DNA of 64,000 nucleotides from an uncultured Methanobrevibacter sp. (GCA_900317865.1 ONIK01000005.1:17508-81507), one strand, 5' to 3'. Numbered from the stretch's first letter, positions 38,867 through 48,377 are shown. The notes: generated from the letters alone by a model not told the origin. Program-made: numbers and translations.

Positions 38867-39496
38867 CTATTGATATCTATAGAAGTCTACTTGCCAACTT
38901 ACAGTTTCATAGTAATCAATTGTAAATGTTTGTGGAGAGGATGACGTATAAGTTACAGAATCAGATCTTGTTTCTACATCACTATGTGAGCCCCAATCAA
39001 CTCCACAGGATTGTCCGTTAGATCCGGACACGTGCAAATGATTTGTTGCATAATTTTTAATAGGATATGCTGATATTTTAACCATTATTTCCCCCGCAGG
39101 AACATTAATTGATTTAGTACCACTGCCCGATCCAGAATAACTTCCTATAAGCACCCACTGTTTAGCAGGACTTGAAGAGGAAGAAGATTCTGAAGTGTTT
39201 ACCTGTTGAGAACTTCCACCACCAGCAGAAGAAGAAGCATTACTACTGTTTGCACTTCCAGATGCAGGCTGAGCCTGAGAATTATTGCCAAAAGCATTAT
39301 TAGACAATGCAAAATAACCTATTACTGCAGCCAAAACTACAATTACTACAATCAAAAGTGCAATAACAACCTTAGAATTACTATTTTTAGGTTCTGGAGG
39401 TGTTGGCGCAACTTCCAGTGATACACCACACTTACTACAGAATTTTGCTGAATCTTTATTTTCAAAACCACAACTGTCACATTTCATAATATCCAT
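38867..39496 (-). CDS. membrane protein with N-terminal zinc ribbon and serine-rich linker
   Basis: 209 residues: a cytoplasmic zinc ribbon (CDSCGFENKDSAKFCSKCG, about 5-25), a Pro-rich spacer, one membrane helix (about 42-65, VVIALLIVVIVVLAAVIGYF), an extracellular Ser/Asn/Gly-rich linker (about 70-115) and a C-terminal domain of about 95 residues, beta-rich, with no recognised family. The layout (cytoplasmic ribbon, helix, outer domain) is common in archaeal surface proteins of unknown role. The start may be the ATG at 39496 or the one at 39487, which gives MKCDSCG and has GGAT just upstream. Confidence 0.8.
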   Translation of the reverse strand: MDIMKCDSCGFENKDSAKFCSKCGVSLEVAPTPPEPKNSNSKVVIALLIVVIVVLAAVIGYFALSNNAFGNNSQAQPASGSANSSNASSSAGGGSSQQVNTSESSSSSSPAKQWVLIGSYSGSGSGTKSINVPAGEIMVKISAYPIKNYATNHLHVSGSNGQSCGVDWGSHSDVETRSDSVTYTSSSPQTFTIDYYETVSWQVDFYRYQ

Positions 39497-39862
39497 ATCG
39501 AATAGTCAATATATATAATAAATTATTATGTTATACACTAATTATATATTTCTATTAATTTTTCATTCACATTAAAAAAAATATGTTGGATTTATATTAC
39601 AATGATATATATTTATTGTGTTTAAAATTTTTTTAAACAACATTCAATAAAAATATAAAAAATAATTAATAATACCATATATTTTTTAAAAATAGTAAAA
39701 TAAATTTAAATAATTAGCATATTAAACACAATTAACAATTAATTTAGTAATAAAATAGAATGTACATAACTGTACATTATTCAACTAAAATGAACATAAA
39801 AAAGAGTCAAATTATGTAAAAATTCTAAAATCTTTTATATTAGAAAATATAAAATAAAAACT
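39497..39862. other. intergenic region with a candidate operator
   Basis: A 366-bp AT-rich spacer between two divergent genes. It holds a perfect inverted repeat AATGTACA-taac-TGTACATT (39759-39778) and, 54 bp further on, a TATA box CTTTTATATTA (39832-39841) for the winged-helix gene, whose ATG at 39863 then falls near the predicted transcription start. The rest shows nothing recognisable. Confidence 0.5.
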
Positions 39863-40144
39863 ATGAGTAAAGAAAACGACGAGCTTTTGAAATTGACATC
39901 TTATGTTCAAATCTCAAAATATAGGGAGAAAACATTAAAGTCTATAGGTGATGACGTAAAAATACCAACAAACATTGCTAAAGATAGTGGTATTAGGACA
40001 AATCACATTTCAAAAGTATTAAGTGAACTTAAGAATAAAGAAATTGTTGAATGCATTAATGAAGAAGCTCGTAAAGGAAGATTATACCGATTAACCGACA
40101 CCGGAAAAGAAGTATTAGACACGATAAAAGATAAAGAAGATTAA
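39863..40144 (+). CDS. winged-helix transcriptional regulator
   Basis: 93 residues forming a single winged-helix domain: helices around KYREKTLKSIGDDV and TNIAKDSGIRTNHISKVLSELKNK (recognition region), then the wing ARKGRLYRLTDTGKEVL. It resembles small archaeal regulators of the ArsR/MarR-like superfamily. The mRNA is probably leaderless, since the ATG lies near the predicted start site and has no ribosome site. Its 3' end overlaps the convergent metallopeptidase-like gene by 4 bp. The target is unknown; the palindrome at 39759-39778 is a candidate operator. Confidence 0.85.
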   Translation: MSKENDELLKLTSYVQISKYREKTLKSIGDDVKIPTNIAKDSGIRTNHISKVLSELKNKEIVECINEEARKGRLYRLTDTGKEVLDTIKDKED

Positions 40145-41115
40145 ATATCTTCAAACTTATTTTTTGTATGCTCTAACTCTTCAATAGCTTCTTCATTTTT
40201 ATATAACATTTCAAAATAAATTGCCATCAAACCAATTAACATATTATTTTTATCATCATAGTCTATTAGTTCTTTAGTGAAATCTTTATAAATATTGTTT
40301 TTCGGCTTGACCATATCTATTTTAAACTGCAATTTTATAGATTCTCTTAAATCTTCATCAATATACCTGTCTAAAAAAATAATAATATCACGGGCATAGG
40401 AATTAGCTAACTGAATGAAAATTTGACTCTCTTCTTCACTAATGCCTAAATCGTTAACACATTGAAAAAAGGAATTGAATCTCTGGAATTCTATCGGAAT
40501 ATATCTATTTTCAACTGTATGAGCATAAAATTCATTGGTTAATTTAATTTCAGAACTTACAAAAACATATTCTACAAAGCTTTTTAATACAGGAGAAGCT
40601 TTAACATCAAATATTTCACATAAAATATTAACAGTTAAATCGAATAATAAGAAATGAGCTAATTCATGTATAATTGTGGAAATCTGAAAGCTTTCATCCA
40701 AACGGTCATCATAAAAAATATACTGGATTGCATACTCCCCATGTACAACACCACTAGAAATAGGAATAACACTTGTAAAAGCATTTGCAATCTGCAATAC
40801 TTTCTCTTTAGGAGTACCTGTAAGTTCGACATAATCCAACTTTTTAAAAATTCTATTTAAAATACTCAAATAATCACGAACAGTGAAATTAGGATTCACC
40901 AATAAAGAAAAATAATGATCTATGAACAGATTCTGAAAACTATCAATAGCTATAGGAGTGATATGTCTATGGCATTTTATACATACTTCACTGGAATCAG
41001 AATTCTTTTCACCGCAGAATGGGCAGATGTTTTCCTCAACTATCCTACAACCACAATGAGTACAATAGTTATTTTTTTTTAAATTTAAAGTACCACAAAC
41101 TTCACAATTTTTCAT
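40141..41115 (-). CDS. double zinc-ribbon protein with HExxH metallopeptidase-like motif
   Basis: 324 residues. The first 55 residues hold two zinc ribbons (CEVCGTLNLKKNNYCTHCG and CPFCGEKNSDSSEVCIKCH). A helical domain follows with IIHELAHFLLFDL near residue 150, the HExxH zinc-binding motif of metallopeptidases; a third ligand is not obvious to me. No membrane segment is seen, so it likely acts in the cytoplasm. It directly follows the seven-ribbon gene (adjacent codons), forming the end of a four-gene operon. Peptidase activity is inferred from the motif only. Confidence 0.75.
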   Translation of the reverse strand: MKNCEVCGTLNLKKNNYCTHCGCRIVEENICPFCGEKNSDSSEVCIKCHRHITPIAIDSFQNLFIDHYFSLLVNPNFTVRDYLSILNRIFKKLDYVELTGTPKEKVLQIANAFTSVIPISSGVVHGEYAIQYIFYDDRLDESFQISTIIHELAHFLLFDLTVNILCEIFDVKASPVLKSFVEYVFVSSEIKLTNEFYAHTVENRYIPIEFQRFNSFFQCVNDLGISEEESQIFIQLANSYARDIIIFLDRYIDEDLRESIKLQFKIDMVKPKNNIYKDFTKELIDYDDKNNMLIGLMAIYFEMLYKNEEAIEELEHTKNKFEDI

Positions 41116-42021
41116 TTAAACACCTTTCCACACATTTTTAACAGCATCAAAAGTTTTAGAAAAATTTCTTCTACGCCTAATGATTTTTTTAACATTATTA
41201 CCACAATTAGGGCAAAATTCTGAATTAAAATCTATTATTTTACCACAATCACACACAATTTTAGATTTTACAATCCTTTCCTTATTCAAAGGTTTTTGGC
41301 ATGAAGAACAGCGCAATTCATCAATACTATTTCTGGTGCCGCAAATGCAGATAATATCTGTAGCTTCTTCAGCTAAAGGATTACCGCACTCAACACAAAA
41401 ATCAGAAGTTACATCATTTAAAACGGAACAAACACACAATATTTTAATATCATCAATATACTCGTAGCTATCTAAAGGAAGGCCACAGTTTTGACAGAAC
41501 TGACTATCTTCAGAGTTTTCCTTACCGCAAATACAAAAAATAGGATTATCATTTTCAATATAAAAATTACTGTACTTTTCATCATCAATTTCTTCTTCAT
41601 GCAGTCTACGACCACACATATCGCAAAATTCACTATCCTTAGAATTTAAAGCACCACATTCACAAATAATATCTGTGTTAACTTCAATATTATCCATATT
41701 AAATTTTGGTCTTTCAATTTTTTTAATACGCTTTAATATGCCACTGTTGGAGCGTCTTACTCCACAATGATAGCAAAACTCATTATTAATCTCATTTAAA
41801 TAACCACAAACGCAGATATCATATTGAAAATCATTATTAATATTAATATATGGTGAAAAATCAATTTTCAAATTAAAAAAGCCAATATTATGGATTGGAG
41901 GAGAAAAAATATAGCTTTCATCATCTTTTGAAGAAATTGTTTTGATACCGCAGACACTACAAATTTCTTCATTAGGCACTAATCTTTTTCCACAATTTGG
42001 GCAATAATTCCAAAAATCCAT
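41116..42021 (-). CDS. protein with seven tandem zinc ribbons
   Basis: About 301 residues made almost wholly of zinc ribbons: seven pairs of the form CxCG...CxxCG (for example CPNCGKRLVPNEEICSVCG, CVCGYLNEINNEFCYHCG, CICGKENSEDSQFCQNCG, CDCGKIIDFNSEFCPNCG), spaced about 35-50 residues apart, ending in a basic tail (KKIIRRRRNF). Such arrays usually bind proteins or nucleic acids. The ATG at 42021 gives the first ribbon right at the N-terminus; initiators at 42027 and 42030 are also possible. Encoded between the RecJ-like gene and the HExxH gene. Function unknown. Confidence 0.75.
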   Translation of the reverse strand: MDFWNYCPNCGKRLVPNEEICSVCGIKTISSKDDESYIFSPPIHNIGFFNLKIDFSPYININNDFQYDICVCGYLNEINNEFCYHCGVRRSNSGILKRIKKIERPKFNMDNIEVNTDIICECGALNSKDSEFCDMCGRRLHEEEIDDEKYSNFYIENDNPIFCICGKENSEDSQFCQNCGLPLDSYEYIDDIKILCVCSVLNDVTSDFCVECGNPLAEEATDIICICGTRNSIDELRCSSCQKPLNKERIVKSKIVCDCGKIIDFNSEFCPNCGNNVKKIIRRRRNFSKTFDAVKNVWKGV

Positions 42022-42032
42022 AAACATCAAAT

Positions 42033-44306
42033 TTATATCTTAGATAAAGATTTTACTTCATTTACAATTTCAGATAAAACATCTTCACCTAATCCTTCAA
42101 TATATTTTACAGAACCTGCACATTCATGACCTCCACCATCAACACCTGCTGAAGGAACTTTGACGGCCAAATTTGAAACAATGTCATTAACATTAAATCC
42201 AAATTCTTCATTTACTGCATCAGTAGCTCTGAATACACCAAAATCAGGACCATGACCCAAAGTAACAATAGGTTTGTCTTCACCGAGTTCCTTTATCATC
42301 CTATCATGGACAAAACCACAGGTTTTTCCAGGAGCAGGAAATGTAAATTTGTGAGCATATTTCTCCACATCTATCAGATTGAAGTAAATTCCATTTTCCA
42401 ATTGTGTCTTTTTAATATTAGGCAGTACAGCCTTAAGTTGAGTATCAATTCTCTTTTCATACTCCGCATATAAAGCATCAATCATTTTATAATGCTTATC
42501 AAAATTGTCAACGGCAAGGATAGTATCCATTATTCCCCTACCATTCATAAATCTTAAGAAATATGATTCAAAATCAATACATTCAGCCACTTTTGCCAAA
42601 TGCTCTTTTGTAAAGTTTTTCTCATAAGCAAGTTCCAGATATTGATAAACCTCACCACATTCTGCACGGTCTCCCAGTGCTGCAATAGCAGGTAAATGTT
42701 GAATTAATCCTTTAACTTCAGGATTTACAATATGAGCAACTTCAGCTGCCAAAGCTCCTGCAGTCAACTGTGAATCTCCACCAACAAGATATGGATTTAC
42801 ATGAGTATCCACATATTCATCAACGGCAACTGTAGCTCCAACAATTTCACCATCCACTTCATCAACAGTCAATAAATCGCCCGGTGAATGATGGTCTATA
42901 ACAATAACTTCAATATCATATATTTTGGCTTGCATCAAAGCAACAATATCCTCTTCTGTTGAACCATTATCCAACAAAACAATCAACGGTAATTTCTGAC
43001 CATGCCTTTCCTGATCTTCTAAAGCAAAGGATAAATCTTTTACAACATCTTCAAGCTCATAAAATGGAGCTTTTGATGGAGAACGTTTGAAATAATAATA
43101 TTGAGCATCATTACTAGGATTTATTTCTTCAATCAATGGTACAACAGCTTTTTCCATAGCTACCCCGGCACATATTCCGTCAGCATCATTATGGTGTCTA
43201 AGCAAAACAGTCCTGCCATCAAGGATTGCTCTTCTAATTTTTTGAGCAGCCTCTCTCATCTTAGGTTTAAGTTTATTTAAAATATCACTTTTGACCAAGA
43301 ATTCAACATCTTCAGGTTTAGCTTTTTCATTTAATGCATCATCAATCAATTTTAAAATATCATCTTTTTTAGTTCCTTCAAGTTTTACCATTGAAGATGA
43401 CTCAATCTGTGTTTTTCCACCATGCTGATTGACTTCACCTAAAACTTCAACGGCATCCCCTTCTGAAATTTCAGGATAAGACCTAACTCCCGCTTCATCA
43501 AAAGCCGCAACTTCGGTTACACCAGTTTCATCAGTTATTATGAAAATTGTAGGGCCTGATGTTTGCTGAACCTGTAAAACTTCACCATCAATACGAACCA
43601 TTCTACCCATTTTGCTTTCTAAATCTTCAACGGCGGTACGTGGGATGGATTTTGTTAATTTAATAATACGGTGATTTCTAACATAAGCTGGAGCGAAGTC
43701 TATTTTACCTTCTCTTGATTTGATGGAAGTAATGAATACGATTACCTCTTCACCAACATTATAACCTGAGACTTCTCCTCTCATCAATCCCCAAACATTA
43801 TTATTTAAGGTAACAAATGCACCATATTTTTCAATTCTAGTAATCTTACCTTTATATAATTTATCACGATCCATATCCCTCATTTGAACTAATGGATCCA
43901 AAATATAAACATCTTTAACTTCTTTTTCACGAGCAATACGTTTTTCTTCAGCTTCTTTTCTTTTCATTTTATCTTCCTTACGTTTAGCTCCACATTCGGC
44001 ACATATATCATATTTTTCATCTAAAGGTTTTCCACAATCTCTACAAACATTAATCTGGCCAGTTCCATTACAATAGCTACATTCTTCATAAACTTCAACT
44101 TGGCCTTTTCCATTACAAACTTCGCATGGAATATCCTGTTCTGCACCTAAATCAAATTTTGCTCTAGCATTATTATTTACTCCTTTGAAATGATTTCCAA
44201 CATCAAAGGAGTCTTCTTCATAACCAGTTCCCCCACAACTAGAACATTCTTTATAATCCACAACAATAGATCCAGAACCGTTACACTTTGGACAATTCTT
44301 TTTCAT
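42033..44306 (-). CDS. RecJ-like DHH phosphoesterase with DnaJ-type zinc fingers, S1 and OB domains
   Basis: 757 residues. Order: four CxxCxGxG motifs (CPKCNGSG, CSSCGGTG, CEVCNGKG, CSYCNGTG) as in the DnaJ cysteine-rich domain, then a zinc ribbon (CRDCGKPL...CAECG) to about residue 105; an S1 domain (about 150-210, GKITRIEKYGAFVTL); an OB fold (about 225-312); a DHH domain with RHHNDADGICAG (about 365) and the DHH signature VIDHHSPGD (about 470); and a DHHA1-type C-terminus with GGGHECAGSVKY. This architecture is that of archaeal RecJ-like nucleases acting on single-stranded DNA or RNA. GAGGT precedes the ATG. It is second in a four-gene operon. Confidence 0.9.
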   Translation of the reverse strand: MKKNCPKCNGSGSIVVDYKECSSCGGTGYEEDSFDVGNHFKGVNNNARAKFDLGAEQDIPCEVCNGKGQVEVYEECSYCNGTGQINVCRDCGKPLDEKYDICAECGAKRKEDKMKRKEAEEKRIAREKEVKDVYILDPLVQMRDMDRDKLYKGKITRIEKYGAFVTLNNNVWGLMRGEVSGYNVGEEVIVFITSIKSREGKIDFAPAYVRNHRIIKLTKSIPRTAVEDLESKMGRMVRIDGEVLQVQQTSGPTIFIITDETGVTEVAAFDEAGVRSYPEISEGDAVEVLGEVNQHGGKTQIESSSMVKLEGTKKDDILKLIDDALNEKAKPEDVEFLVKSDILNKLKPKMREAAQKIRRAILDGRTVLLRHHNDADGICAGVAMEKAVVPLIEEINPSNDAQYYYFKRSPSKAPFYELEDVVKDLSFALEDQERHGQKLPLIVLLDNGSTEEDIVALMQAKIYDIEVIVIDHHSPGDLLTVDEVDGEIVGATVAVDEYVDTHVNPYLVGGDSQLTAGALAAEVAHIVNPEVKGLIQHLPAIAALGDRAECGEVYQYLELAYEKNFTKEHLAKVAECIDFESYFLRFMNGRGIMDTILAVDNFDKHYKMIDALYAEYEKRIDTQLKAVLPNIKKTQLENGIYFNLIDVEKYAHKFTFPAPGKTCGFVHDRMIKELGEDKPIVTLGHGPDFGVFRATDAVNEEFGFNVNDIVSNLAVKVPSAGVDGGGHECAGSVKYIEGLGEDVLSEIVNEVKSLSKI

Positions 44307-44315
44307 AAAAAAACC

Positions 44316-44816
44316 TCATTTAAAATAATTAGGGTTATCTTTAACTAATTTATTTCTTGCATTTTGGAATTCTAATGCCTTATTCATATAATTATTAGCT
44401 TGAGACGAATACTCATTACCAGTACTATTTTTATGGTTTTTATAATAATCAATAGATATTATCAAATTATGAGTAGCATTGGATTTAAGTTCAAGCTCAT
44501 TTAATACTGTATTAATATAATTTTTATGAACATCATTTGTATCAAGAGTAAAATTATCTTTAATACCAGATAATATTTTAATACTCTGATTATAATTATT
44601 TCCGGCTGAAATAGCTCTATTTTTTGCTTCACTATAATTCTTATTATTTAATAAATCGACAGCAGTATTATAGTCTGAATCACCACCAGTAATGCTTGAA
44701 CTAACATCAGGCATTAAACTGTTCATATTACTTTCAGAACCATGTAAATAAATTACTGCACCTGCAAAAACGATTAAAATAACAATAAAAATTATCACTT
44801 TACTATAATTAGACAC
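44316..44816 (-). CDS. membrane-anchored helical protein of unknown function
   Basis: 166 residues: one N-terminal membrane helix (about 7-24, VIIFIVILIVFAGAVIYL) and an extracytoplasmic domain of about 130 residues that is mostly helical and Asn-rich, with TPR-like spacing (YNTAVDLLNNKNYSEAKNRAISAG). No family recognised. It is the first gene of the operon leading to the RecJ-like gene (gap 9 nt). Confidence 0.7.
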   Translation of the reverse strand: MSNYSKVIIFIVILIVFAGAVIYLHGSESNMNSLMPDVSSSITGGDSDYNTAVDLLNNKNYSEAKNRAISAGNNYNQSIKILSGIKDNFTLDTNDVHKNYINTVLNELELKSNATHNLIISIDYYKNHKNSTGNEYSSQANNYMNKALEFQNARNKLVKDNPNYFK

Positions 44817-44859
44817 AATATAATATATAAAAAAAGATACTATTAAAACTTTGTTATGA

Positions 44860-44898
44860 AAAAAAATAGAAAAATTTTAAGAAAAAAATTCTTAAAAT
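44860..44898 (-). terminator. hairpin plus T-rich run after the superoxide reductase gene
   Basis: ATTTTAAGAA (44874-44883) pairs with TTCTTAAAAT (44889-44898), loop of 5 nt, followed on the minus strand by a T-rich run. It abuts the stop codon at 44899. Confidence 0.55.
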
Positions 44899-45264
44899 CT
44901 ATTCGCTGGACCAGAGTCCATGTAAATTACAGAATGCTAATGCTTTGATATCGTCTGTAGAGTTTACTGTGAAAGTTGCTTCTGCAACATCACCAGGTTT
45001 AAAGCATTTTGCATATTGTTCATTACCTGCTTCAACAATGACAAATTGAATATAGTGGTCATCATCCATTGGGTGAGCAGCTTCACCGACTTTTACGGTT
45101 ACTTTGTCCCCGTCAATTTCAACTACAGGTTTGTGTTTAGGTGCTTTTTCACCTTCGGTTTGTTGTGGAAATTCAAACATATGAGTGTCACATGCATCAC
45201 CATCATCTTCAACAAAAACTTGAATAACACTTCCGCAATCATCGCATTTTAATATTTTTGCCAT
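44899..45264 (-). CDS. superoxide reductase (desulfoferrodoxin-like)
   Basis: Reduces superoxide to hydrogen peroxide without making oxygen, the usual defence of strict anaerobes. 121 residues. The catalytic iron site looks complete: His in PKHKP, two His in AAHPMDDDHYIQF, and Cys plus His in CNLHGLW. The N-terminal desulforedoxin-like centre has CDDCG but then only one Cys in DACDTHM, where classic two-iron enzymes have adjacent cysteines, so the second iron site may be altered or lost. The Glu of the usual EKH motif is replaced by Pro. The ATG at 45264 follows GGAGAT. It lies beside iscU-iscS. Confidence 0.9.
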   Translation of the reverse strand: MAKILKCDDCGSVIQVFVEDDGDACDTHMFEFPQQTEGEKAPKHKPVVEIDGDKVTVKVGEAAHPMDDDHYIQFVIVEAGNEQYAKCFKPGDVAEATFTVNSTDDIKALAFCNLHGLWSSE

Positions 45265-45317
45265 AAAATACATCTCCTTAAATTTTATTGTTAATTTATT
45301 TTTTAAGATATATATTA

Positions 45318-45692
45318 TTATTGATTAGTTTCACGATAATTTTCAATAGCTGCTTGAAGACCATCGGCAGCAAGATTTGAACAATGCATCTTTATAGGAG
45401 GGAGTCCGTCAAGTTCTTCTGCTACGTCATTTCTTGAAATAGCTAATGCTTCATCCAAAGTTTTGCCAACAGCCAATTCTGTAATCATACTGCTGGTTGC
45501 AATTGCTGCTCCACAACCAAATGTCTGGAAACTAATATCCTCAATTACGTCATCATCATTAACTTTAATGTAAATTGTCATTAAGTCTCCACAGGTTGGG
45601 TTTCCTACAGTACCAACACCATTTGCATCTTCCATTAATCTGCAGTTTCTAGGGTTTGCAAAATGATCCATTACTTTTTCTGAATAATCCAT
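45318..45692 (-). CDS. iscU: iron-sulfur cluster scaffold protein IscU/NifU
   Basis: Builds [2Fe-2S]/[4Fe-4S] clusters from iron and the sulfur delivered by IscS. 124 residues with the three conserved cysteines in NPTCGDL, TFGCGAAIATSS and MHCSNLAADG, and the Asp beside the first one. The ATG at 45692 has GAGGTG upstream; the extra residues of the longer frame overlap iscS. The start follows the iscS stop codon within a few bases, so they are one operon. Confidence 0.96.
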   Translation of the reverse strand: MDYSEKVMDHFANPRNCRLMEDANGVGTVGNPTCGDLMTIYIKVNDDDVIEDISFQTFGCGAAIATSSMITELAVGKTLDEALAISRNDVAEELDGLPPIKMHCSNLAADGLQAAIENYRETNQ

Positions 45693-45694
45693 GT

Positions 45695-46903
45695 TTAACA
45701 CCTCTTACAAGTATCACTGTGTTTTTTACACATTATATTATCATAATCCAACTCTTGATTCCATAATGGAGACATCTGCCTTAATCTTTTAACTGATTCG
45801 GCAATTATGCCTACAAATTCATCAATATTAAAAGTATCACTTTCAGGAGATAAGGAAATCCTTAAAGATCCATGAACATCAACAGGATCCAATCCCAATG
45901 CAGTCAATACAGGGGATGCCTCCAATTTATTTGATGAACATGCAGAACCTGTTGAAGCCTGATATCCTTTAGCATCAAGTAAAAGAATTAATGATTCTCC
46001 TTCAATAGCTTTAAATCTAAAGTTAACAAGATTTGGTAATCTGTTTTCTTTATCACCGTTTAAATAAGCTTCAGGGATTTCAGTTAAAACTTTTTCAATT
46101 AGTTCATCCCTAATTGCAGATAATTTTTCATAGTGTTCATCCAATTGAGCTACTGCAAGTTCACATGCTTTTCCAAATCCAACGATTCCAGGAACATTTT
46201 CTGTTCCTGCTCTAATACCTCTTTCCTGTCCACCACCATGTATGAGCGGAACAACACGAGTACCTTTTTTAATATATAATGCTCCAACACCTTTTGGACC
46301 ATTAATTTTATGAGAGGATAAAGAAAGTAAATCAACGTTTAATTTCTCAACATCCACATCAACTTTACCGAAACTTTGAACGGCATCGGTATGGAATTTA
46401 ATGCCCTTTTCACGAGCAATTTTACCAATCTCTTCAATTGGCTGGAGGGTTCCTATTTCATTATTTGCATGCATTACAGTAATTAAAATGGTTTCATCTG
46501 TTATGGCTTCTTTTAAATCTTCAATTTTTATTATACCATTTTCATAAACTGGCAAATAAGTAACTTTAAAATCAAGTGATTCTAAAAAGTGAAGAGTTTC
46601 TTTAATAGCAGGATGTTCAATTTCTGTTGTAATAATATGTTTTCCTTTTTTAGCTAATTTAAAGGCAATACCCTTTACTGCTAAATTATCAGATTCTGAT
46701 CCCCCACCAGTAAATATAATTTCTTCAGGTTTTGCATTAATTGCATCAGCCACTCTTTGACGAGCTAATTCTAAAGCTTTTTTTGATTCGCGACCAATAC
46801 CATAAAGAGTGGAAGGGTTTCCAAACTCTTCAATGAAATATGGTTTCATTTCTTCAAAGACAGCTTCGCTGACTTGTGTGGTTGCTGAGTTATCCAAATA
46901 CAT
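45695..46903 (-). CDS. iscS: cysteine desulfurase IscS/NifS
   Basis: PLP enzyme that takes sulfur from cysteine for cluster assembly. 402 residues with N-terminal MYLDNSATTQ, the PLP lysine in SSHKINGPKGVG and the mobile active Cys in TGSACSSNKLEAS. A C-terminal cysteine cluster (MCKKHSDTCKRC) extends past the usual end. GGGAGAT precedes the ATG. First gene of iscS-iscU. Many methanogens lack IscS, so its presence fits a lineage with the bacterial-type cysteine route seen nearby. Confidence 0.96.
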   Translation of the reverse strand: MYLDNSATTQVSEAVFEEMKPYFIEEFGNPSTLYGIGRESKKALELARQRVADAINAKPEEIIFTGGGSESDNLAVKGIAFKLAKKGKHIITTEIEHPAIKETLHFLESLDFKVTYLPVYENGIIKIEDLKEAITDETILITVMHANNEIGTLQPIEEIGKIAREKGIKFHTDAVQSFGKVDVDVEKLNVDLLSLSSHKINGPKGVGALYIKKGTRVVPLIHGGGQERGIRAGTENVPGIVGFGKACELAVAQLDEHYEKLSAIRDELIEKVLTEIPEAYLNGDKENRLPNLVNFRFKAIEGESLILLLDAKGYQASTGSACSSNKLEASPVLTALGLDPVDVHGSLRISLSPESDTFNIDEFVGIIAESVKRLRQMSPLWNQELDYDNIMCKKHSDTCKRC

Positions 46904-46976
46904 TCTAAATCTCCCAAATGTTTTTTTATATTTTAAAACATCTTTTTATATAAATTTTATGTGAATAAAAGGTAAC

Positions 46977-48275
46977 CTAGTCAAGCTTATCTAAAGCCTG
47001 ACTTAAATCATCTATTAAATCATCAGCATCTTCAAGACCTATAGACAATCTGATGAAATCAGGAGTTACACCAGTTGCCGCTTGCTCTTCAGGAGTTAAT
47101 TGCTGATGAGTAGTACTTGCTGGATGAATAGCTAAACTTTTAGCATCCCCAATATTTGCAAGAATAGAGAATAATTCTAAATGTTCAATTAGCTTTTTAC
47201 CAGCTTCTTCTCCACCTTCTACACCAAATCCTAAAATACCTGCAAAATTATCTTTCAAGTATTTCTTATTAGTTTCATATGTCGGATGTGATTCCAATCC
47301 AGGATAGTTTACCCATTTGACTTTTGGATGAGCTTCTAAAAACTTAGCTACTTTTAAAGCATTTTCAGAATGTCTTTTTACACGTAATTCTAAGCTTTCA
47401 AGACCTTGTAAGAAAATAAAACTGTGTACAGGTGCTTGGGTAGCTCCTATATCCCTTAATAATCTTGCTCTGATTCTTACAGTATATGCAAGGTTTCCGA
47501 GTTCAGGCACGTCTCCAAATGAATCCCAGAATACCAATCCATGATAACTTGGATCTGGTTCAGTAAAGTTAGGGAATTTACCGTTTCCCCAGTTGAATTT
47601 ACCTGAGTCAACAATATATCCTCCAACAGCAGTACCATGTCCGCCGACATATTTTGTTGCAGATGCTGCAATTACATCAGCACCATGTTCCAAAGGTCTT
47701 ACTAAACCTACACCAACGGTGTTATCGACAATCAATGGAATGTCATGACTGTGAGCAATTTCAGCTAAAGCCTCAAAATCAGGGACATCCAATTTTGGAT
47801 TACCGATTGATTCGCAGTAAATAGCTTTAGTTTTTTCATCAATTGCTTCTTCAAAAGCTTGTAAATCTTGGGAATCGACAAATCTAACTTCTCTTGCCAA
47901 ATCTTTTAAAGTGTAGTCAAACAATTGGTAAGTTCCACCGTATAAATTATCAGCTGAAACAATGTTGTCTCCAGGCTGGGTAACATTTAATATTGCGTAT
48001 GTAATTGCTGCGAGACCACTGGATGTTGAAATACCTGAATTACCACCTTCAATAGCAGCAATTCTTGCTTCGAATACATCACTAGTTGGATTTGTAAGTC
48101 TTGAATAAATTTGACCAAATTCTTGAAGGGCGAAACGTCTTGCAGCTTCATCTGAATCTTTAAATACATACGAAGTTGTCTGATAAATCGGGACAGCCTG
48201 TGCACCAGTAACTGGATCTGGTTCCTGACCCGCTCTTACACCTAAAGTTGCTAAACCATAATCTTTTTTACTCAT
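46977..48275 (-). CDS. metY: O-acetylhomoserine sulfhydrylase
   Basis: PLP enzyme that makes homocysteine from O-acetylhomoserine and sulfide. 432 residues, the normal length, with the family marks: [36 protein letters not shown], the PLP lysine in [15 protein letters not shown] and the C-terminal [15 protein letters not shown]. It is divergent from the flavoprotein gene; the shared 237-bp spacer holds its TATA box (48351-48360) and two palindromes. AAGGTGATG precedes the ATG. Confidence 0.95.
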   Translation of the reverse strand: MSKKDYGLATLGVRAGQEPDPVTGAQAVPIYQTTSYVFKDSDEAARRFALQEFGQIYSRLTNPTSDVFEARIAAIEGGNSGISTSSGLAAITYAILNVTQPGDNIVSADNLYGGTYQLFDYTLKDLAREVRFVDSQDLQAFEEAIDEKTKAIYCESIGNPKLDVPDFEALAEIAHSHDIPLIVDNTVGVGLVRPLEHGADVIAASATKYVGGHGTAVGGYIVDSGKFNWGNGKFPNFTEPDPSYHGLVFWDSFGDVPELGNLAYTVRIRARLLRDIGATQAPVHSFIFLQGLESLELRVKRHSENALKVAKFLEAHPKVKWVNYPGLESHPTYETNKKYLKDNFAGILGFGVEGGEEAGKKLIEHLELFSILANIGDAKSLAIHPASTTHQQLTPEEQAATGVTPDFIRLSIGLEDADDLIDDLSQALDKLD

Positions 48276-48331
48276 TTAATCATCACCTTAATAACTTTTC
48301 TAAAAAATATGTCATATGTTATAATGACAAT

Positions 48332-48345
48332 ATAACAATAGTTAT
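48332..48345. promoter_or_regulatory. cysteine-regulon inverted repeat in the metY promoter
   Basis: ATAACAATAGTTAT (ATAAC-N4-GTTAT) lies between the metY TATA box (minus-strand ATTTATATAT, 48351-48360) and the predicted transcription start. The same 14 bp recur at 52689-52702 before cysK. Confidence 0.6.
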
Positions 48346-48361
48346 TTTTTATATATAAATG

Positions 48362-48377
48362 TTTTGGTTAACCAAAA
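48362..48377. promoter_or_regulatory. perfect palindrome, DtxR-type box
   Basis: TTTTGGTTAACCAAAA is a perfect 16-bp palindrome next to the upstream edge of the metY TATA box. It matches the box upstream of the DtxR-type gene (5236-5251) at 15 of 16 positions. Confidence 0.5.
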
